Assembly: GCA_002842695.1 (NCBI GenBank) | Contig: PHDT01000019.1 | Coordinates: 1-64,000 of the forward strand | Reading direction: 5' to 3' | Source of the DNA: Bacteroidetes bacterium HGW-Bacteroidetes-10 | Lineage (GTDB): Bacteria; Bacteroidota; Bacteroidia; Bacteroidales; UBA932 | DNA length: 64,000 nt | Shown: positions 8,441 to 17,693 of the stretch, piece after piece | Position numbering within the stretch: position 1 is the stretch's first letter | How the letters are laid out: the number at the start of each line of letters is the position of its first letter | Made by a program: the position numbers and the translations under genes | The notes under the pieces: model-generated | What the model was told of the DNA's origin: nothing | The model's database searches: none | The model's input: only the letters and a program-made list of their open reading frames with translations

Positions 8441-10171
8441 CTACTTTTTATTTAAAAAAAAAGATTTTTGCTTGAGTTTCATTTCGGGGTCTCTTTCTAC
8501 AAAGGTAGATTTCAGGGTTTTAGGATCTACACCTGTATAAAAAATTATTGAGGACCTTGTAAGAGGAGTTGGAGTAAAATCCTGAACCTGTTCAAGCCTA
8601 ATATCTTTAAGATAAGGATTTTGAGCAAGATACCTCATATCTTCCATACGACATCCGGGATGACTTGATATAAAGTAGGGAACAATCTGGTACTTTAATC
8701 CCTCTTTTCTTATTATTGAATCGAACTCTGTTTTGAGGTTTTCAAATAATTTAAATGATGGCTTGCCCATACATTTAAGTACATGTTCTTCTGTATGTTC
8801 CGGCGCAACCTTAAACCGGCCCGAAGTATGATTTACAACAACTTCCCGCAAATACTTCTTTCCTGACTCATTGAGGTAACCTTTCTCGTCAAGAAAGAGA
8901 TCATATCGGATACCGCTGCCTACAAATGCCTTTTTAATGCCTTTAAGAGCAGAAATTTTTTCATAAAGATCCAGTAACGGATCATGAGATATATTTAAGT
9001 TCTTACATATAGCAGGATATATACAGCTCTCCCTTTTGCATTTAATACACTGGTCAATATTCTTACCCTGCATATTATACATATTTGCTGAAGGTCCTCC
9101 CAAATCTGAAATATATCCCTTGAATCCATCCATAGAAGCAATTTTCTCAGCCTCTTTTATGATTGATTCCTGAGATCTTGACTGAACAAATTTTCCCTGA
9201 TGAGCAGAAATCGTACAGAAACTGCAGGAACCAAAACACCCTCTGTGAGTATTTATGGAGAACTTAATCATCTCATAAGCGGGAATATGTTTATCCTTAT
9301 ATCTGGGGTGAGGTTTACGAGTATAAGGAAGATCATAGTATGCATCAATTTCACCAAAATCAGGAAGGTGTGCAGGAGGATTAACCTGAACATATTTATC
9401 ACCTGCTGGTTCTGATATGCATTTGGGATAATAAACATTCGACTCCTGTTCAATAACTCTGAAATTTTCTGCAAGAGCCATTTTATCCTTAAGGCAATCC
9501 TCGAATGATTTAAGTAAGATACTGTTTTTGCTGTCGGATAGAGGAGTATCTGTGACAAATGCAATCTGGGGAATCATCCGGATTTCATCAATCTGAGCAG
9601 ATGAAGCAATAGCAGCAGAAATCTGAATAATTGGTTTCTCCCCCATCCCGTATACCAGCCAGTCAGCTCCTGACTCAATAAGAACAGATGGTTTAATTCT
9701 GTTTTGCCAGTAATCGTAGTGAGTAAATCTTCTCAAAGAGGCCTCCACTCCTCCTATTACAACCGGAATATGAGGATATATATTTTTTAGGATCTGAGTG
9801 TACACAGTAACGGCATAATCAGGCCTTCTTCCGGCAGCCCCCTCGGGAGTATAAGCATCGTTGCTGCGTAGTCTCTTGTTTGCAGTATAATGGTTTATCA
9901 TTGAATCCATAACCCCTGCATTTACCCCAAAAAAAAGTCTAGGTTCGCCAAGCTTTCTGAAGTCGCGAAGGTCATCTCTCCAGTTTGGCTGAGGCACTAT
10001 TGCTACTTTATAACCCTCTTTCTCGAGAACACGGGCAATAACAGCTGTTCCGAATGATGGGTGATCTATGAAGGCATCCCCTGAGAATAGAATTATATCT
10101 GCATAATCCCAGCCCAGTGCCTCCATCTCTTTTCTGGATGTAGGAAAAGTAATATCAGTGTTTCTGGCCAT
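8441..10171 (-). CDS. YgiQ-family radical SAM protein
   Basis: About 576 residues. The N-terminal half (SGDAFIDHPSFG...) is the YgiQ-specific B12-binding-like domain. The radical SAM cluster motif is NTHRGCFGSCSFCTISAHQG (CxxxCxxC), followed by GGPSANMY and a second Cys-rich stretch (CIKCKRESCIYPAIC). YgiQ proteins are uncharacterised SAM radical enzymes with no agreed substrate. A longer reading frame opens with TTG at 10201. I choose the ATG at 10171 (MARNTDITFPT) because it follows the argS stop by one base, the pattern expected in this tight operon. Confidence 0.9.
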   Translation of the reverse strand: MARNTDITFPTSRKEMEALGWDYADIILFSGDAFIDHPSFGTAVIARVLEKEGYKVAIVPQPNWRDDLRDFRKLGEPRLFFGVNAGVMDSMINHYTANKRLRSNDAYTPEGAAGRRPDYAVTVYTQILKNIYPHIPVVIGGVEASLRRFTHYDYWQNRIKPSVLIESGADWLVYGMGEKPIIQISAAIASSAQIDEIRMIPQIAFVTDTPLSDSKNSILLKSFEDCLKDKMALAENFRVIEQESNVYYPKCISEPAGDKYVQVNPPAHLPDFGEIDAYYDLPYTRKPHPRYKDKHIPAYEMIKFSINTHRGCFGSCSFCTISAHQGKFVQSRSQESIIKEAEKIASMDGFKGYISDLGGPSANMYNMQGKNIDQCIKCKRESCIYPAICKNLNISHDPLLDLYEKISALKGIKKAFVGSGIRYDLFLDEKGYLNESGKKYLREVVVNHTSGRFKVAPEHTEEHVLKCMGKPSFKLFENLKTEFDSIIRKEGLKYQIVPYFISSHPGCRMEDMRYLAQNPYLKDIRLEQVQDFTPTPLTRSSIIFYTGVDPKTLKSTFVERDPEMKLKQKSFFLNKK

Positions 10172-10172
10172 T

Positions 10173-11951
10173 CTACATTCTCTCAGGCAGGGTAATTCCA
10201 AGAATTCCCATTGCCTTTGATAATATTTTTGCGATACTTTGAATAAGAACCAGCCTTTGATTTCTTATCTCTGAATTCTCCTCTCTCAGGATAGAGACCT
10301 CGTGATAGTAATGATTGAACTCTTTGGCAAGTTCATATGCATAATTGGCAACAACAGCAGGTGAGTGCGCCTCTCCGGCTTCAGCAATTTTTTCAGGAAA
10401 ATTATTCATTAATTTAATAATATCACGCTCTTTTGAATTGAGTTCTGCAGATTGAAACAGCGGTATTATTCCCTGCTCTCCTGCTTTTCTCAGAATCGAT
10501 TTAATACGTGCGTGAGTATATTGAATGAAAGGGCCTGTGTTACCATTGAAATCAATTGATTCCTTAGGGTCAAACAACATTGTTTTCTTTGGGTCAACTT
10601 TAAGAATAAAGTACTTAAGAGCTCCAAGTCCGAGCATTTCAAACAATTTATTCTGCTCATCTGAAGACATGTTTTCCAGCTTTCCAAGCTCCAGGGAAGT
10701 TTCTCTAGCAGTATTCACCATGTCTTCTATGAGATCATCGGCATCTACAACAGTTCCCTCTCTTGATTTCATCTTACCTTCAGGAAGTTCAACCATACCA
10801 TAAGAGAGATGATAAATTGTATCAGACCAGTCAAATCCAAGTTTTTTAAGAATTAACTTCAGAACCTGAAAGTGATAATTCTGTTCATTTCCCACAACAT
10901 AAATAAGCTCATTAAATGGGTATTCTGCAAAACGCTGATGTGCAGTACCAAGATCTTGAGTCATATAAACCGAAGTTCCATCTGATCTGAGAAGAAGCTT
11001 TTCATCCAGTCCGTCCTCTGTTAAATCGCACCAGACAGAACCATTCTCTTTTTCTGTGAAAACGCCCTTTTTAAGACCTTCCTGAACTAGTGACTTGCCA
11101 AGAAGATACGTTTGAGACTCATAATATGTTTTATCAAAAGAGACACCCAGTCTGTCGTATGTTTTGTCAAATCCCTCGTAAACCCATGAATTCATAGTTT
11201 TCCAAAGATCAACAGTCTCCTTGTCTCCTTTTTCCCACCTGACCAGCATATCCTGCGCCTCTTTAAGAATTGCAGTCTGTTTTTCGGCCTCTTCTTTGTC
11301 AACTCCTGAGGCCGCAAGTAATTCAATCTCTTTCTTAAGCATCTCATTGAAAATAACATAATATTTCCCAACAAGATGGTCTCCCTTCATTCCGGAGCTT
11401 TGAGGAGTCTCTCCATTTGCCATTTTTTGCCATGCAAGCATTGACTTGCAAATATGAATTCCTCTGTCGTTAACCAGATTTACCTTAACTACTTTATGAC
11501 CGTTTGCTTCAAGAAGAGTAGCAACGGACCACCCGAGAAGGTTGTTTCTTATATGACCCAGGTGGAGAGGCTTATTTGTGTTAGGTGAAGAGTATTCAAC
11601 CATTACGGTTCTGCCAGAAGCAGGATGCTGACCCCAGTCGGCAGAATCTGATATGACTTTAAATTTATTTAGCCAGTAGTCATCTGAAAGGGAAATGTTT
11701 AAAAACCCTTTAACCACATTAAATGCTTTTATTTCAATGGATTTTGAGGAGATATACTCTCCAAGTTCCTGAGCTGTTGCTTCAGGAGATTTCTTTGAAA
11801 TCTTAAGAAGTGGAAAGACAACTATTGTTATATCACCTTCAAATTCTTTGCGTGTTGCCTGTGTCTGAAAAAAATTATCTTGCAGCTTCTCTCCGTACAG
11901 AGCTTCAACCGCCTCTTTCAGCTTCAATGTTATTAATTTTTCAGGATTCAT
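10173..11951 (-). CDS. argS: Arginyl-tRNA synthetase
   Basis: The 592-residue class I aminoacyl-tRNA synthetase charges tRNA-Arg in the cytosol. The N-terminal Add-1 tRNA-binding domain covers about residues 1-110. The HIGH-type motif is in YSSPNTNKPLHLGHIRNN. The KMSK region appears as EGKMKSREGTVVDADD, typical of ArgRS, whose KMSKS is degenerate. The C-terminal DALR anticodon-binding domain ends in MGILGITLPERM. The gene is packed between the AGCS symporter (2-base gap) and ygiQ (1-base gap), indicating one transcript. Confidence 0.96.
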   Translation of the reverse strand: MNPEKLITLKLKEAVEALYGEKLQDNFFQTQATRKEFEGDITIVVFPLLKISKKSPEATAQELGEYISSKSIEIKAFNVVKGFLNISLSDDYWLNKFKVISDSADWGQHPASGRTVMVEYSSPNTNKPLHLGHIRNNLLGWSVATLLEANGHKVVKVNLVNDRGIHICKSMLAWQKMANGETPQSSGMKGDHLVGKYYVIFNEMLKKEIELLAASGVDKEEAEKQTAILKEAQDMLVRWEKGDKETVDLWKTMNSWVYEGFDKTYDRLGVSFDKTYYESQTYLLGKSLVQEGLKKGVFTEKENGSVWCDLTEDGLDEKLLLRSDGTSVYMTQDLGTAHQRFAEYPFNELIYVVGNEQNYHFQVLKLILKKLGFDWSDTIYHLSYGMVELPEGKMKSREGTVVDADDLIEDMVNTARETSLELGKLENMSSDEQNKLFEMLGLGALKYFILKVDPKKTMLFDPKESIDFNGNTGPFIQYTHARIKSILRKAGEQGIIPLFQSAELNSKERDIIKLMNNFPEKIAEAGEAHSPAVVANYAYELAKEFNHYYHEVSILREENSEIRNQRLVLIQSIAKILSKAMGILGITLPERM

Positions 11952-11953
11952 CT

Positions 11954-13312
11954 TTATTTATTTTTATTAAAATAGATTTTCATTTCTCTTTTTACCCTGG
12001 GAGAGAGAATCAGCAGTGTGATCATTGTTGGTATAGCCATTAACGCATAGGCACTGTCAATTACCCCAACAACAACATCGAGTGAAATAACTGCTCCAAC
12101 TACCAGCATAATCAGAAAAAAGTAGTTGTAATAATTTGCATATCTGGCTCCAAAAAGGAAGTTAGTGCATTTGACGCCATAATAGGAATATGAAAACATG
12201 GTTGAAAATGCAAATATAGTTGCCATGATGAGCAACAGGTAGTGTCCCAAACCAGGAATTGACATTTCAAATGAATTCATTGCCATCTGTATTCCCTGCA
12301 GTTGTGAGACTTCATATTGCCCGTTAATCATAATTGCCAGTGCTGTCAATGTGCAGACAAGTCCGGAGTCAATAGAGGGTCCTATCATAGCAACAAGTCC
12401 CTCTCGTATAGGCTCAGTATTCTTGGAAGCTCCATGCATCATTGAAGCAGTACCTACACCTGCTTCGTTTACAAAAGCGGCTCTTCTTGCTCCAATAACA
12501 ATTGCTGACCCTGCAAGGCCTCCAAGGCCCGCCTTAAACTGGAATGCCTCATTAAAAATTGAGGCGAAAACATCCGGAACAACGCTTAAATTAGTAAGAA
12601 CGATGTATCCGACAAGAAGAAAGTACATAGCGACCATTGCCGGCACCAGTTTGGCTGATACCTTTGAGATTCTCTTTATCCCACCAAGTACAACAACTGA
12701 AACTATCAGAGTAATTGCTATTCCAATGAACATCCGCAGCAGAAAAGAGTTTTCAACGCCCATAGGAGTTGTTACAACAGTTGTTATTGCTTCTGTAAGC
12801 TGATTTGCCTGCATCAGGCATAATGTACCTATTAGTCCGAACACTGAAAAGAAAACAGCCATTGGTTTCCATTTCTGGCCTAGTCCCTGTGTTATCATGT
12901 ACATTGGGCCTCCCTGTGGTTCTCCGGCTGAATCTTTTCCTTTAAACATAATGGTAAGACTTCCTTCAAAAAACTTTGTAGCCATTCCAACAATTGCACT
13001 TACCCACATCCAGAAAATTGTGCCAGGTCCTCCCATTGTGAGAGCGACAGCTACTCCGGAAATGTTTCCCATCCCGACAGTTGAGGCTATTGCACTTGCC
13101 AGTGCCTCAAATGAACTGATCTGCCCCGGCGCATCATCCTCTTTTTTTCTAAGCGATTTAAGCGCTCTGCCGTAATAACGGAAAGGAACGAATCCTGAAT
13201 AAATTAAAAACCAGGACCCTCCACCAATCAGAAGCAAAAAAAGGGGCATCCCCCAGAGCCAGTTGCCGAAATCAACAATGAGCCCTCCAATCGCCGGCCA
13301 GAAGTTAGACAT
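11954..13312 (-). CDS. AGCS-family sodium:alanine/glycine symporter
   Basis: The 452-residue membrane protein has about ten to eleven helices. It carries AGCS hallmarks: FEALASAIASTVGMGNISGVAVALTMGGPG near residues 68-95 (the sodium-site loop) and RRAAFVNEAGVGTASMMHGASK near 280. The family takes up alanine or glycine with Na+. It is the first gene of a dense leftward operon with argS and ygiQ. A TAnnTTTG element precedes it. The sequence shows no riboswitch upstream. Confidence 0.92.
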   Translation of the reverse strand: MSNFWPAIGGLIVDFGNWLWGMPLFLLLIGGGSWFLIYSGFVPFRYYGRALKSLRKKEDDAPGQISSFEALASAIASTVGMGNISGVAVALTMGGPGTIFWMWVSAIVGMATKFFEGSLTIMFKGKDSAGEPQGGPMYMITQGLGQKWKPMAVFFSVFGLIGTLCLMQANQLTEAITTVVTTPMGVENSFLLRMFIGIAITLIVSVVVLGGIKRISKVSAKLVPAMVAMYFLLVGYIVLTNLSVVPDVFASIFNEAFQFKAGLGGLAGSAIVIGARRAAFVNEAGVGTASMMHGASKNTEPIREGLVAMIGPSIDSGLVCTLTALAIMINGQYEVSQLQGIQMAMNSFEMSIPGLGHYLLLIMATIFAFSTMFSYSYYGVKCTNFLFGARYANYYNYFFLIMLVVGAVISLDVVVGVIDSAYALMAIPTMITLLILSPRVKREMKIYFNKNK

Positions 13313-13337
13313 TTGTTAAGTTTTATTAGAATTTTGG

Positions 13338-13345
13338 CAAAGATA
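13338..13345 (-). promoter_or_regulatory. -7 element of the AGCS-argS-ygiQ operon
   Basis: Minus-strand TATCTTTG matches TAnnTTTG and lies 25 bases upstream of the start at 13312, in the short gap after the antiporter gene. No good -33 TTG. Confidence 0.5.
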
Positions 13346-13365
13346 ATATTTAGAATTCAAACAGC

Positions 13366-14577
13366 TCATTCATCTTCGGATAATGAGAGTTTTCGGGAAA
13401 CATAATTGACTGTTGTTCCCTGAAAAAGCAGCGAAACTATTGTTACAAAGAATACAATGTCAAACATTAGCTGGCCATTTTCAATCCCTGCTATCAGGGG
13501 ATATGTTGCAAAAACTATTGGGACTGCACCCCTTAATCCAATCCATGAGACATAGTGCCTTGCTCTCATGGAAAAGTGCCTGAAAGGAGAGAGTGAAATA
13601 AAGACCGCTAAAGGTCTTGACAATACAATAAGAGCAATTGATATCAATATTCCGGGCACGGCAATATCCAGCAATTGAGCCGGATTTACAAAAAGTCCCA
13701 GGGTAAGGAAAAGTACAAGCTGACTGAGCCAGGCTATGCTGTCGAAAAATGTGTAAGCTGTAGGATCACATTGAATTTTGTTATTTCCAATTACAAGTCC
13801 TGCTATATAAACTGCCAGGAATCCATTCCCGTGCAGAAGTCCTGTTGCTGACTGAATGAAGAAAAGTGCAGCAAGTAAAAGCACATGGTAAAGTGACTTG
13901 TTATCTGTATTAAGACGCCCAATGAAGAAAAGCGCAATTTTTGCAAAAACATATCCGCACACAGCACCTACAGAAAACTGAATTATGAACTCTATTATGA
14001 ATACCTCTGCTGATGTATTTCCTGTTACAACCATTTGCAGAAAAATAATCATGAGCATGAAAGCCATCGGATCATTGCTTCCGCTTTCAAGTTCTAGTAA
14101 TGGTTTGAGATTCTCTTTCAGTTTAACCCCCTTTGACCTCAAAATTGAAAACACAGATGCAGAGTCAGTAGAAGACATCACAGCTGCCAGCAGCATGGAT
14201 TCCGCGACAGTCAGCCCGGGGAAACCTGTAAGGAGTGATGTAATTATGTATATAACAGTTCCGGTAAACAGAGTAGTAAGCAGGACTCCAACTGTTGAAA
14301 GAATTATTCCAGGTGCAAGTACAGGTCTTATATCTCTGAATCTGGTGTCAAGTCCTCCGGAAAAGAGTATTATACTGAGTGCAACATTTCCAATAAACTG
14401 AGAAATGTATGGGCTGTCAAACTTAATACCTACCCCGTCACTTCCAAAAAACATCCCAATAAAAAGGAAGAGGAGAAGAAGAGGAACACCAAACTTATTT
14501 GCAGCCTTACCCGCAACAATACTGATAAAAATCAGAACTGAACCAATTAACAATATGTTTTCTGCTGTTAACTGCAT
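13366..14577 (-). CDS. CPA1 cation/proton antiporter, CvrA/NhaP2-like, membrane domain only
   Basis: This 403-residue protein is nearly all membrane helices. FGVPLLLLFLFIGMFFGSDG at the N-terminus and MLAAVMSSTDSASVFSILRSKG with LLELESGSNDPMAFML mark it as a CPA1 exchanger of the K+/H+ CvrA (NhaP2) type. Full-length relatives are longer and carry a C-terminal TrkA_C regulatory domain. This protein stops after the last helix (LFQGTTVNYVSRKLSLSEDE), so that domain is absent. It probably exchanges Na+ or K+ for H+ at the inner membrane, and cation preference is not readable. Confidence 0.85.
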   Translation of the reverse strand: MQLTAENILLIGSVLIFISIVAGKAANKFGVPLLLLFLFIGMFFGSDGVGIKFDSPYISQFIGNVALSIILFSGGLDTRFRDIRPVLAPGIILSTVGVLLTTLFTGTVIYIITSLLTGFPGLTVAESMLLAAVMSSTDSASVFSILRSKGVKLKENLKPLLELESGSNDPMAFMLMIIFLQMVVTGNTSAEVFIIEFIIQFSVGAVCGYVFAKIALFFIGRLNTDNKSLYHVLLLAALFFIQSATGLLHGNGFLAVYIAGLVIGNNKIQCDPTAYTFFDSIAWLSQLVLFLTLGLFVNPAQLLDIAVPGILISIALIVLSRPLAVFISLSPFRHFSMRARHYVSWIGLRGAVPIVFATYPLIAGIENGQLMFDIVFFVTIVSLLFQGTTVNYVSRKLSLSEDE

Positions 14578-14591
14578 ATTTGCAAATATAC

Positions 14592-14620
14592 AAAAAAGGC
14601 ACCCTAAAAAGAGTGCCTTT
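14592..14620 (-). terminator. Intrinsic terminator after the M3 peptidase gene
   Basis: Stem AAAGGCAC (14595-14602) with GTGCCTTT (14613-14620) and a T-run on the minus strand. The minus-strand TATATTTG at 14583-14590, directly after it, could be the -7 element of the antiporter gene. Confidence 0.75.
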
Positions 14621-14646
14621 CCCGATATTTTTTTAAAACTGAAACT

Positions 14647-16752
14647 CTATTTCAAACCTCTGTTCTTTAACAAAGCGTCAATTCCTGGTTGAGTTCCCCT
14701 GAAATTAACATACAAAGTCATAGCTTCGTCTTGTCCTGCTCTTGCAAGTACCTCTTTTCTGAACTTGGCAGCAACCTCCTTGTTGAAGATATCACCAGTT
14801 TCTACAAATGCCTGATATGCATCACTGTCCAGAACCTCAGCCCATATATATGAATAGTAACCGGCAGTATATCCTCCGCCAAATGTATGGCTAAAATATG
14901 TACTTCTGTATCTTGGAGGTATTTGAGAAACAAGACCCCTGTCACCCAGTACTTTTGCTTCAAAAGCATTTACATCAAGATTTGCAGGAATCTCTTTAAG
15001 AATGTGATAATCCATATCCAGCAGAGAAGCAGCAAGGTACTCTGTAGTTGCAAAGCCCTGGCCATATTTGCCCGCATTTACAATCTTGTCTACGAGTTCC
15101 TGAGGTATTACTTCTCCGGTCTGGTAATGTTTTGCATAAACTTTCAGAACCTGTGGTTCAAAAGCCCAGTGTTCCATGATTTGAGAAGGAAGCTCAACAA
15201 AGTCTCTTGTCATTCCGCCAACACCATAGTAATGTACATCTTTAAGAAGGCTGGCCAGGGCATGTCCAAATTCATGGAAATATGTCTCGGTTTCGTCTGT
15301 GCTAAGAAGTGCCGGCTCATCACCATTTGGACGTGTAAAATTGCCAACTATGTTAACAAGCGAAGCAACTCTCTCTCCATTTTTATATGTCTGTGAACGG
15401 AATCCGCTGCACCATGCTCCACCTCTTTTTGCACCCGGACGAGCAAACATATCCATATAAAGTATACCAAGATGAGAACCATCGGCATCTTTACACTCAT
15501 ATACAGTAGCCTCTGCATGAGGCATTGGAACGTTGTCCAGCTGAGTAAATGTAATACCATAAAGCTGATTAGCAACATAGAAGATACCATCTCTTACATT
15601 CTCAAGTTTGAAATATGGTCTCAGCTGAGAGTCGCTAAGGTCAAACTTCTTTGCCATTGCTTTTTCGAAGAAAAATCTCCAGTCAGAAGACTCAAGGGTT
15701 CCAGTGAATCCTTCTGCAGCTGCTATCTGAGACATATCTGCAAGTTCACGTTTAGCAGCAGCAAGAGAAGGTGTCCATAGTTTGTTTAAGAGGTCATAAA
15801 CAGCCTCCGGAGTTTTTGCCATTCTCTCAACAAGTTGATATTGAGCAAAATTTTCATATCCAAGGAGTTTCGCTCTTTTGAGTCTAAGGTCTATAAGTTT
15901 CTTAATAACCTCTTTATTATCAAACTCATTGTTATTATTACATCTGTTAAGATATGCAGTGAATATTTCTTTTCTGAGCTCTCTGTTTTCTGACTGCTGC
16001 AGGAATGGCATAATACTAGGATTATCAAGACCAAATACCCATTTACCTGAAGTTGTTGAATCCTTCTCACCTCTTTTAAGAGCAGATGCTTTCATAGATT
16101 CAGAAAGACCTGCAAGATTTGATTCATTATCAATAACAAGTTTAAAAGAACCTGTTTCTGCAAGCAAATTTTGTCCAAACTGAAGTTGTAGAGCAGAAAT
16201 CTCTTCATTAATCATTTTGAGTTCTGCCTTTTGATCATCAGGTAAGTCTGCACCACTTCTAACAAATCCTTTGTACATCTCATCGAGAAGTCGCATCTGT
16301 TCTGCATCCAGGCCAAGAGAGTCTTTTTTTGCATAAACTACCTTAACTCGGTCAAAAAGACCCTGATTAAGGCTAATTTCATTAAAATGTTTGCTTCTTA
16401 ATGGAGACAACTCTTTTTCCAGGGCAATTACCTCCGGATTTGAATCAGTTCCGCTGATATTTGAAAAAACAGGAGAAATCTTGTCAAGCATTGCTCCGGC
16501 ATTGTCATAGGCAACAATAGTGTTTTCAAATGTTGGAGCATCCGGATTATTAACAATAGAATCAATTTCGGCTTTGTGCTGAGCCATAGCTTCAACAAAT
16601 GCCGGCATAAAATGCTCAATCTTGATTTTCTCGAAAGGTGGAATTCCGTAAGGAGTATCCCACTCGGCAAGCAAAGGGTTTTCTACACCCTTCTGACCGC
16701 AGGAAGTAACTAGTGCACCGGCTGCAATCATGGCAAATAGAAATTTTTTCAT
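14647..16752 (-). CDS. M3-family metallopeptidase lipoprotein (peptidyl-dipeptidase Dcp / oligopeptidase A-like)
   Basis: 701 residues. The N-terminus MKKFLFAMIAAGALVTSC is a lipoprotein signal with cleavage before Cys18, so the enzyme is probably periplasmic or outer-membrane anchored. The zinc site is ETYFHEFGHALASLL (HExxH), with the third ligand expected in the following helix (SQIMEHWAFEP). The C-terminal phrase SHTFGGGYTAGYYSYIWAEVL is typical of M3 thimet-like enzymes. These cleave short peptides, here likely imported or scavenged oligopeptides. It lies 27 bases downstream of rpoD and probably shares its transcript. Confidence 0.92.
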   Translation of the reverse strand: MKKFLFAMIAAGALVTSCGQKGVENPLLAEWDTPYGIPPFEKIKIEHFMPAFVEAMAQHKAEIDSIVNNPDAPTFENTIVAYDNAGAMLDKISPVFSNISGTDSNPEVIALEKELSPLRSKHFNEISLNQGLFDRVKVVYAKKDSLGLDAEQMRLLDEMYKGFVRSGADLPDDQKAELKMINEEISALQLQFGQNLLAETGSFKLVIDNESNLAGLSESMKASALKRGEKDSTTSGKWVFGLDNPSIMPFLQQSENRELRKEIFTAYLNRCNNNNEFDNKEVIKKLIDLRLKRAKLLGYENFAQYQLVERMAKTPEAVYDLLNKLWTPSLAAAKRELADMSQIAAAEGFTGTLESSDWRFFFEKAMAKKFDLSDSQLRPYFKLENVRDGIFYVANQLYGITFTQLDNVPMPHAEATVYECKDADGSHLGILYMDMFARPGAKRGGAWCSGFRSQTYKNGERVASLVNIVGNFTRPNGDEPALLSTDETETYFHEFGHALASLLKDVHYYGVGGMTRDFVELPSQIMEHWAFEPQVLKVYAKHYQTGEVIPQELVDKIVNAGKYGQGFATTEYLAASLLDMDYHILKEIPANLDVNAFEAKVLGDRGLVSQIPPRYRSTYFSHTFGGGYTAGYYSYIWAEVLDSDAYQAFVETGDIFNKEVAAKFRKEVLARAGQDEAMTLYVNFRGTQPGIDALLKNRGLK

Positions 16753-16779
16753 TTAATATTCAAGTTATAAGTTAGTTGG

Positions 16780-17640
16780 TTATCCAAGGTAAGATTTAAG
16801 CAATTTACTTCTGGCGCTGTGCCTTAGTCTTCTTATTGCTTTTTCCTTGATTTGACGTACTCTCTCTCTTGTAAGCCCAAAGTGCTCACCTATCTCCTCA
16901 AGTGTCATCTCGGTTGTACCAATACCAAAGAAATATTTTACTATGTCTCTCTCTCTTTCGGTTAGGGTAGAGAGCGCCCTCTCAATCTCTTTGTTAAGCG
17001 ACTCGTTTAAAAGACCTCTGTCTGCATTTGGAGAATCGGTGTTTGGAAGTACATCAAGGAGATTATTATCCTCTCCATCAACAAATGGTGCATCAACAGA
17101 GACATGTCTTCCTGAAACCCTTAATGTATCAGCAATTTTTTCACGTGGAATATCAAGAATTACGGCAAGCTCTTCTGGCGAAGGGAGTCTTTCGTTTTCC
17201 TGTTCAAATTTTGAAAGGGCTTTGTTTATCTTGTTGAGAGACCCAACCTGATTGAGCGGCAACCTGACAATCCTTGATTGTTCAGCTAAAGCCTGAAGAA
17301 TTGACTGGCGAATCCACCATACAGCATATGAGATAAATTTGAAACCTCTTGTTTCATCAAATTTCTCAGCAGCTTTTATCAGACCAAGATTTCCTTCGTT
17401 AATAAGATCGGGCAGACTAAGCCCTTGGTTCTGATATTGTTTTGCCACAGAAACCACAAAACGAAGATTTGCTCTTGTTAGTTTTTCAAGAGCCTCCTGA
17501 TCCCCTTTTCTAATCCGCTGCGCTAATTCTACCTCGTCTTCTACAGTAATGAGTTCCTCTCTTCCGATCTCCTGGAGATACTTGTCAAGAGAGGCACTCT
17601 CCCTGTTTGTAATGGATTTTGTAATCTTAAGTTGTCTCAT
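16780..17640 (-). CDS. rpoD: RNA polymerase primary sigma factor (Bacteroidota type)
   Basis: 286 residues, short because the N-terminal region 1.1 and spacer of proteobacterial sigma-70 are missing. Region 1.2 begins [18 protein letters not shown]. Region 2 contains [34 protein letters not shown] and the -10-binding segment [15 protein letters not shown]. Region 4 has the helix-turn-helix [25 protein letters not shown]. This sigma type recognises TTTG / TAnnTTTG promoters, matching the elements found before many genes here, including its own. It directs bulk transcription and therefore most genes listed. Confidence 0.95.
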   Translation of the reverse strand: MRQLKITKSITNRESASLDKYLQEIGREELITVEDEVELAQRIRKGDQEALEKLTRANLRFVVSVAKQYQNQGLSLPDLINEGNLGLIKAAEKFDETRGFKFISYAVWWIRQSILQALAEQSRIVRLPLNQVGSLNKINKALSKFEQENERLPSPEELAVILDIPREKIADTLRVSGRHVSVDAPFVDGEDNNLLDVLPNTDSPNADRGLLNESLNKEIERALSTLTERERDIVKYFFGIGTTEMTLEEIGEHFGLTRERVRQIKEKAIRRLRHSARSKLLKSYLG

Positions 17641-17657
17641 GTATACATATTATCTTG

Positions 17658-17689
17658 CAAAGCTACGAAAAAAATGGTTTAAGCTGCAA
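17658..17689 (-). promoter_or_regulatory. Promoter of rpoD
   Basis: Minus-strand TTG (17687-17689), 21-base spacer, TAGCTTTG (17658-17665), 17 bases before the rpoD ATG. The promoter matches the consensus of the sigma factor it drives. Confidence 0.65.
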
Positions 17690-17693
17690 AATT

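Noticed and set aside
12351-12803. 150-codon plus-strand frame inside the AGCS symporter
   Set aside because: Antisense to a clear membrane protein; its Ile/Thr/Ala-rich composition is the mirror of the sense codons.
14887-15396. 169-codon plus-strand frame inside the M3 peptidase
   Set aside because: Antisense shadow of a conserved catalytic domain; no promoter and no recognisable family.
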